Of a stretch of DNA of 64,000 nucleotides, positions 60,167 through 64,000 are shown piece after piece (within the stretch, counting starts at the first letter, position 1; the number at the start of each line of letters is the position of its first letter). Both the position numbers and the translations under genes were made by a program. Under the pieces are notes generated by a model. It did not search any database. It saw only the letters and a list, made by a program, of their open reading frames with translations, and was not told the DNA's origin. This DNA is from Cellulomonas sp. SG140 (GTDB lineage Bacteria > Actinomycetota > Actinomycetes > Actinomycetales > Cellulomonadaceae), in the NCBI RefSeq assembly GCF_025770785.1, contig NZ_JANZLA010000002.1, positions 498,553 through 562,552 on the forward strand, in the 5' to 3' direction.

Positions 60167-61767
60167 CGCGCCAGCCTCTGGGCCAGTCGTTCGTCCGACA
60201 GCCCGTATCGGTCCGCGAGTGCGTCTGCGTACGCCCGGCCGTCGGCGCGGCGACGCAGCACCCGCCAGGTGCGTACCGTCGGGTCGCGGGGGTCGACCTC
60301 CGCCACCATGCTCACCGTGGCGGGCCCGAGCCGGGACAGCTCGTCGATGAACGTCACCAGCATCGTGGGCACCCCGGCCGCGATGAGGCGCTCCAGAACG
60401 CGTCGCGCGAGCCAGCGAGCGTCAGCCAGTGCCGTGGAGGAGAACACCTCGTTCAGCACCACCGCACTGGCCGGGGTGAGGGCGTCGAGCACGGCGTGCA
60501 CGCGCGCGAGCTCGGCGCCCAGCCGGCCGCCGAGCTCGCCGGCCACCTCCTCGCGGTCGAACACGGTCAGCACCCGGTCGGCCAGCATGACCTTGACGTC
60601 GCGTCCCGGTACGGGAACTCCCAACGCCGCTAGCAGGTGCAGCTGGCCGAAGGTGCGCGCGAGCGTGGTCTTGCCGCCCTGGTTGGGACCGGAGACGACG
60701 AGCACTCGTTCGTCTCCGTGCAGGTCCAGTTGGTTGGTCACGACCCGACGACCATCGGCTGCGTGTTCGAGGCCAAGCGTCAGGTCCCACGTCTCCTCGG
60801 CGTGCAGCTCGACGTCCCCGGCCACGACGTCCGGCAGGCAGGTCTGCAAGCCCACCGCGTCGGCGGGCGCCAGTGCGGCACGCCACGCGAGGTAGAACCG
60901 CAGCTGTTCGGCGGCGGAGGCCAACGTCGCATCGGGCACCCCGGCGGCGCCCGCCAAGGAGGCCACATCGCGGAACAGAGGTTCGAACAGGTGCGCGACC
61001 AGCCCCAGCAGCTGTGCCTGCACGTGGTCGAGGTTGGGCCCCGGAGCCGGTGCGTGTGCGGCCGCCGCCGGGTCACGCTGGCGGAACCGATCGAAGGCGG
61101 CCAGCACCTGCGCTTGCAGGTCCGGCTCGTCGCCCAGGGGGGCGACCGTGACCTTCGGTCCGCGCACCAGAACGGCGTATCGGACCTGGGCCAGACCGGC
61201 TTCCACCCGGGTCGCGTGTGCGCGCAGCGCGCCGAACCCGTCAGAGGCTGCGTACGCGTCGGCGAACTGCGCCAGACTCCGAAGAGCGAGCGAGCGCGCC
61301 GGTGCGCTGGCAAGGGAAGCCGGAAGGTCGTTCGCCAGCCTGTCGACCGCCCGGACGTACTCACCGACCGCGCGGGCGCCCCAGAGGTCGGCCTCCACCG
61401 GGTGATGTGCCCGCGACTGGTGCGTGCGGTACCCGCTGGCTGTCCCCATTACCTCGACGAAGGCCTCGACGGTCGAACGGGTGCCCTCGTCATCCAGATC
61501 TTCGAACACGTGCTGCCGGAACCGCACCGCGTCGACGGTCCGCAGCGGCGTGACCAGGATCGCCCGCAAGCTCTCTCCCGTAAGGGCGGCCAACCTGTCG
61601 ACGAAGCCGTCGAGCGCCAGGTCCCGCAAGGTGTCAGCGGACGTCCTCGTCCCCAGCGCAGACCGGTCCGGTCGTCCGCCGAGCCCCGGTGGCACGAGGA
61701 GGTCCAGCCGCGGCGCGCCGTCACCAGGCGCAGCGGTGCCCAGCTCTCGCGGGCCGGGCACAGTCAT
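60163..61767 (-). CDS. MutS-like ATPase (second of two)
   Basis: 534 residues with ATPase core GPNQGGKTT (Walker A), VVLNEVFSSTAL and a clamp region similar to the neighbour. The N-terminus has a Gly/Pro-rich start unlike mismatch-binding MutS. The two MutS-like proteins probably work as a heterodimer, since MutS ATPases form composite active sites. ATG 61767 overlaps the crcB stop by 4 nt. Confidence 0.87.
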   Translation of the reverse strand: MTVPGPRELGTAAPGDGAPRLDLLVPPGLGGRPDRSALGTRTSADTLRDLALDGFVDRLAALTGESLRAILVTPLRTVDAVRFRQHVFEDLDDEGTRSTVEAFVEVMGTASGYRTHQSRAHHPVEADLWGARAVGEYVRAVDRLANDLPASLASAPARSLALRSLAQFADAYAASDGFGALRAHATRVEAGLAQVRYAVLVRGPKVTVAPLGDEPDLQAQVLAAFDRFRQRDPAAAAHAPAPGPNLDHVQAQLLGLVAHLFEPLFRDVASLAGAAGVPDATLASAAEQLRFYLAWRAALAPADAVGLQTCLPDVVAGDVELHAEETWDLTLGLEHAADGRRVVTNQLDLHGDERVLVVSGPNQGGKTTLARTFGQLHLLAALGVPVPGRDVKVMLADRVLTVFDREEVAGELGGRLGAELARVHAVLDALTPASAVVLNEVFSSTALADARWLARRVLERLIAAGVPTMLVTFIDELSRLGPATVSMVAEVDPRDPTVRTWRVLRRRADGRAYADALADRYGLSDERLAQRLAR

Positions 61768-62141
61768 CCCCACCACATCCCGAGCGCGGCGGCGGCCATC
61801 GACAGCACGAGCATGCCGGCGGCGTGGGCCACCGCCAGGATCGAGCGGCGCCCGTCGGTCGTGGCCAGGTTCACCGCCTCGACGCTCGCGGTACTGAACG
61901 TGGTGTAGCCGCCGGCGAGGCCGGTCCCGAAGACCACCTTGAGGGTTGCGTCGCCGGGGTGGTGCAGCACCAGCCCGGTGAGCAGGCCGAGCAGGAAGGA
62001 GCCGGACACGTTGATGAGCAACGTCCCCAGCGGGAACCATCCGCGGCGGTGGCGGCCCACCAGACCGTCGACCGCGAACCGCAGCGCAGCTCCCACGCCC
62101 CCTGCCAGGGCGGTGGCGACGGCGAGGACAGCCCCGGTCAT
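61764..62141 (-). CDS. crcB: Fluoride channel protein CrcB/Fluc (first)
   Basis: 125 residues, four membrane helices. Family motifs GTLLINVSGSFLLG and GLAGGYTTFSTASVEAV (the Na-binding/phenylalanine box region) are clear. Dual-topology Fluc channels occur as either one homodimer or two heterodimer partners; the paired gene next door indicates the second. ATG 62141 overlaps the next crcB stop. Confidence 0.92.
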   Translation of the reverse strand: MTGAVLAVATALAGGVGAALRFAVDGLVGRHRRGWFPLGTLLINVSGSFLLGLLTGLVLHHPGDATLKVVFGTGLAGGYTTFSTASVEAVNLATTDGRRSILAVAHAAGMLVLSMAAAALGMWWG

Positions 62142-62617
62142 ACCTGCTCCTCGGTAGCAAGAGGCGCCACGCGAGGAGCGCGCCGGGCCACCAGCACACC
62201 GACGAATGCCGCCGCCACACCGGTCACCACACTGCCGACGGCGTACGCGAATCCGAGTCCGACGTGTCCACCTCGTAGGAGCTGGTCCGTCTCGACGATG
62301 AAGGTGCTGTACGTCGTGAAGCCACCGAGCACACCCGTGCCGACGCCGACCCGCACCCGTCGCCGCCACCCCGAGTCCGGGCCGCTGCGAGCCAGAGTCG
62401 TGATGAGCATCGCCAACAGCAAAGAACCTGCCACGTTGATGGTGAACGTGGCCCACGGCCACCCACCCGTCGTTGTGACGAATCGGCCCTCCAGCCACGA
62501 GCGAAGGGCGGTACCAAGCCCGCCGCCAACCACGAGCATCGCCAGGTAGCCAGGTCGGGCGTACAGCGGGCGGGACGTCCGGGCGGCCGCTGACCGGGTC
62601 GACGTCCACGTCCTCAC
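62138..62617 (-). CDS. crcB: Fluoride channel protein CrcB/Fluc (second)
   Basis: 159 residues from GTG 62617, which overlaps the upstream stop (GTGA). Motifs ATFTINVAGSLLLAM and GGFTTYSTFIVETD match CrcB. Its first about 30 residues (RTWTSTRSAAARTSRPLYAR) are polar and could be a leader or a regulatory tail; a shorter start at residue 29 is possible. With its neighbour it probably forms a heteromeric fluoride exporter. Confidence 0.9.
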   Translation of the reverse strand: MRTWTSTRSAAARTSRPLYARPGYLAMLVVGGGLGTALRSWLEGRFVTTTGGWPWATFTINVAGSLLLAMLITTLARSGPDSGWRRRVRVGVGTGVLGGFTTYSTFIVETDQLLRGGHVGLGFAYAVGSVVTGVAAAFVGVLVARRAPRVAPLATEEQV

Positions 62618-63159
62618 GCCCACGCGATCTGCGCCTTCCAGTCCACCACGCTGAGCGGGATCGTCAGCACCGGTCTGTGCTGGTGATGCGCCAGCTGGAC
62701 CGCAACCGATCCCTCGACGAAGGCACGCACGCTCTCGCGGACGCCGGGAGCCCGGGTGCCGACGATGATCACCGCCGCGTCGACGGCCCGGGCCAGGTGC
62801 GTCAGAGCGCGGTCGGGGCGCCCCGCGAGGTACCGGAACTGCCACGGGACGCCCGTGGGGTCCACCACGTCGTGCAGGTGCGCCTCGATGCGTCCCCGAC
62901 GCTGGACCCACGAGTCGTCCACGCTGTCCGGATCGACGGGGACGTGGCGGACGCTGCCGTCGGGTAGTTCCTCGACGGTGTGCCGGGTCGGGTCCACGTA
63001 GGCGAAGTACAGTCCGACACCGGTGGCCGCGCGCGCCCAGGCTGCTGCACTCAGAGCGACGAGCTCGGGTTGGCCCGGCACGATGCCGACGACGGCCGGG
63101 TGCCCGTCGAAGTCGGTCATCCGAGACGGATGCGGCTGGGGGACCTGGGAGCGGCTCAA
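62614..63159 (-). CDS. Universal stress protein (UspA family)
   Basis: 181 residues. One Usp domain: VVGIVPGQPELVAL near the start and the ATP-binding motif VIIVGTRAPGVRESVRAFVEGSVAVQL, where G-x-x-x-x-G-S is present. The TTG 63159 start has GGAGGAGA 7 nt upstream. It leads the operon with fluoride channels and MutS-like genes. The role is not evident; Usp proteins often respond to stress or starvation. Confidence 0.87.
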   Translation of the reverse strand: MSRSQVPQPHPSRMTDFDGHPAVVGIVPGQPELVALSAAAWARAATGVGLYFAYVDPTRHTVEELPDGSVRHVPVDPDSVDDSWVQRRGRIEAHLHDVVDPTGVPWQFRYLAGRPDRALTHLARAVDAAVIIVGTRAPGVRESVRAFVEGSVAVQLAHHQHRPVLTIPLSVVDWKAQIAWA

Positions 63160-63283
63160 GCGCGATCTCCTCCCGCGGGCACGCTCGTGGCCTGCCCGCC
63201 GTCGACGGCGAGACAGGAACCATCAGCCGTCGTGGCGGTTCGGACGCATCGGCCCGGGCGGGATCCATCACCCGCGGCCCATG

Positions 63284-63873
63284 CTACCCGGCACGCCCCG
63301 CCGTGGCCTGGGCTGCCGCTCCGTCGCCGGCGGAAAGGACCGACAGATGCTGCCGTAGCAGCGGTCCTTCGTCCTGCAGCGCGCCGACCAGCCGTTCGCA
63401 TGCTGCGAGCTCGCCATCCATGACGTCCACACAGCTGTCGGCGAAGCTGTCGAGCTCCGCCGCCGCGCGGCTCGCGACCTGGTAGGCCAGTCGCAGCACG
63501 TTGGTCTCGACCTGGCGACGGGTCAGGCTGGCGAAGTGGCGGTGCACGAGCGGTCGGACCAGGCGCATCGGGACAGCCCATGAGAGCAAGTCCAGCCGGT
63601 TGTCGAAGACGGGCCCGACGATGACGTCGGCCCGTTGCGCGCGAGGCTCGGGCGGGACAGAGAGGGGCACGTCGAACGCGACCCCCAAGGTCTCTCTGAC
63701 GTGCGCTGCCAACCGCTGGACGAAAGCCTCGCGGAGAACTTCGAGGGGGTCGCCGGCCGCCGTGATCTGCCGTGCCGCCCTGTCCGCAGCGCGCTGTGCG
63801 GGTCCGGCGAGGGCATCGGTGAGAGTCTTCACGAACCAGTCGCTGAAGAGGACCACCTCGTGGGCGAGAGAGC
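63284..63873 (-). pseudogene. C-terminal fragment of a larger protein, interrupted at 63873
   Basis: The frame is open from 63873 to the stop at 63284; the GTG at 63856 is the first start codon but has no clear ribosome site, and the amino acids before it (SSLAHEVVLFSDWF) continue the same style. The 190-odd residues are helical with basic and acidic patches, such as the C-terminal helical parts of dynamin-like GTPases, which is only a guess. The frame ends exactly where an IS-like terminus begins, so the gene is probably cut by insertion. Confidence 0.5.
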
Positions 63874-64000
63874 TGTCAACGACGGGTTGGAATTGACCCT
63901 GTGGCGACGGGGTGGGATTGACCCTCTGCTGGAAGCGCCTCGCGGCAGGTCAACGATGGTGGCTTTGGCCGCGGCCCGGAGGTCAGGCTCCGCACTCGAC
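63874..64000. mobile_element. Terminus of an IS21-like insertion sequence
   Basis: TGTCAACGAC at 63874 begins a tract with two 18-bp near-repeats, CGGGTTGGAATTGACCCT at 63883-63900 and a copy with two changes at 63908-63925, in a 25-bp period. Repeats of the GG-x-x-x-TTGACCC type arrayed at the ends are typical of IS21-family elements. The transposase genes lie beyond the window. The family call is moderate. Confidence 0.55.

Noticed and set aside
1..64000. CRISPR arrays and ribosomal RNA genes
   Set aside because: No regular repeat-spacer array or rRNA-like sequence was seen on either strand.

Overview
The window is GC-rich DNA from an actinobacterium. The codon use, the Fe-S APS reductase, the SCO6880-type conjugation genes, the BTAD and CmtR regulators and many TANNNT boxes 6-7 nt before start codons all fit this. 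A CebR-like operator beside a GH3 glucosidase hints at a cellulolytic Micrococcales lineage (Cellulomonas or similar); that placement is inference.

Layout. (1) 1-13.7 kb looks like core chromosome: the start of a GH3 beta-glucosidase gene, mscL, a sulfide:quinone-reductase-like flavoprotein with a tiny partner ORF, and a tightly packed minus-strand operon for assimilatory sulfate reduction (sir, cysH, cysD, cysN, an SsuABC-type importer, and a fused siroheme synthase). The operon is preceded by a probable leaderless, cysteine-containing short ORF. A secreted arylsulfotransferase-like protein is divergent from it. (2) 13.7-about 57 kb is an integrated element. It begins with a 25-nt tRNA 3' fragment (attachment site), a tyrosine integrase and a MerR/Xis-like protein. 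It carries a Tad pilus locus ending in a LysM-BTAD protein, a cytosine methyltransferase/Vsr/PD-(D/E)XK-like gene set, an OLD-family nuclease with a small partner, and an actinobacterial T4SS (DUF6112-like, VirB6, SCO6880, VirB4, DnaB-N protein, VirD4, NlpC/CHAP-like hydrolase). No relaxase and no intact tRNA copy are visible, so the right border is not defined. (3) Nested inside it, an ArdC-type antirestriction gene is cut in two: 43292-43432 and 55667-56524 rejoin in frame. The 12,234-bp insert carries two ArsR sensors, a CDF exporter, a P1B ATPase, YnfA, MerR, MerA, MerB, a second broken merA tail, and a three-gene recombinase unit resembling Tn554 tnpABC. (4) 57.3-63.2 kb is a minus-strand operon with overlapping genes: universal stress protein, two CrcB fluoride channels, two MutS-like ATPases and an MFS transporter. 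(5) At the right edge a gene fragment abuts what looks like the terminus of an IS21-like insertion sequence.

How it works together. The sulfur operon supplies sulfite reductase, its siroheme cofactor, the APS branch and a sulfonate-type importer in one transcript, with a plausible cysteine-responsive leader. The integrated element combines surface pilus, secretion channel, DNA modification and defence. The inner transposon adds mercury and Cd/Zn/Co-type metal resistance and has destroyed the element's antirestriction gene. Starts were chosen from ribosome sites, overlaps or leaderless promoter spacing; no database search was possible.
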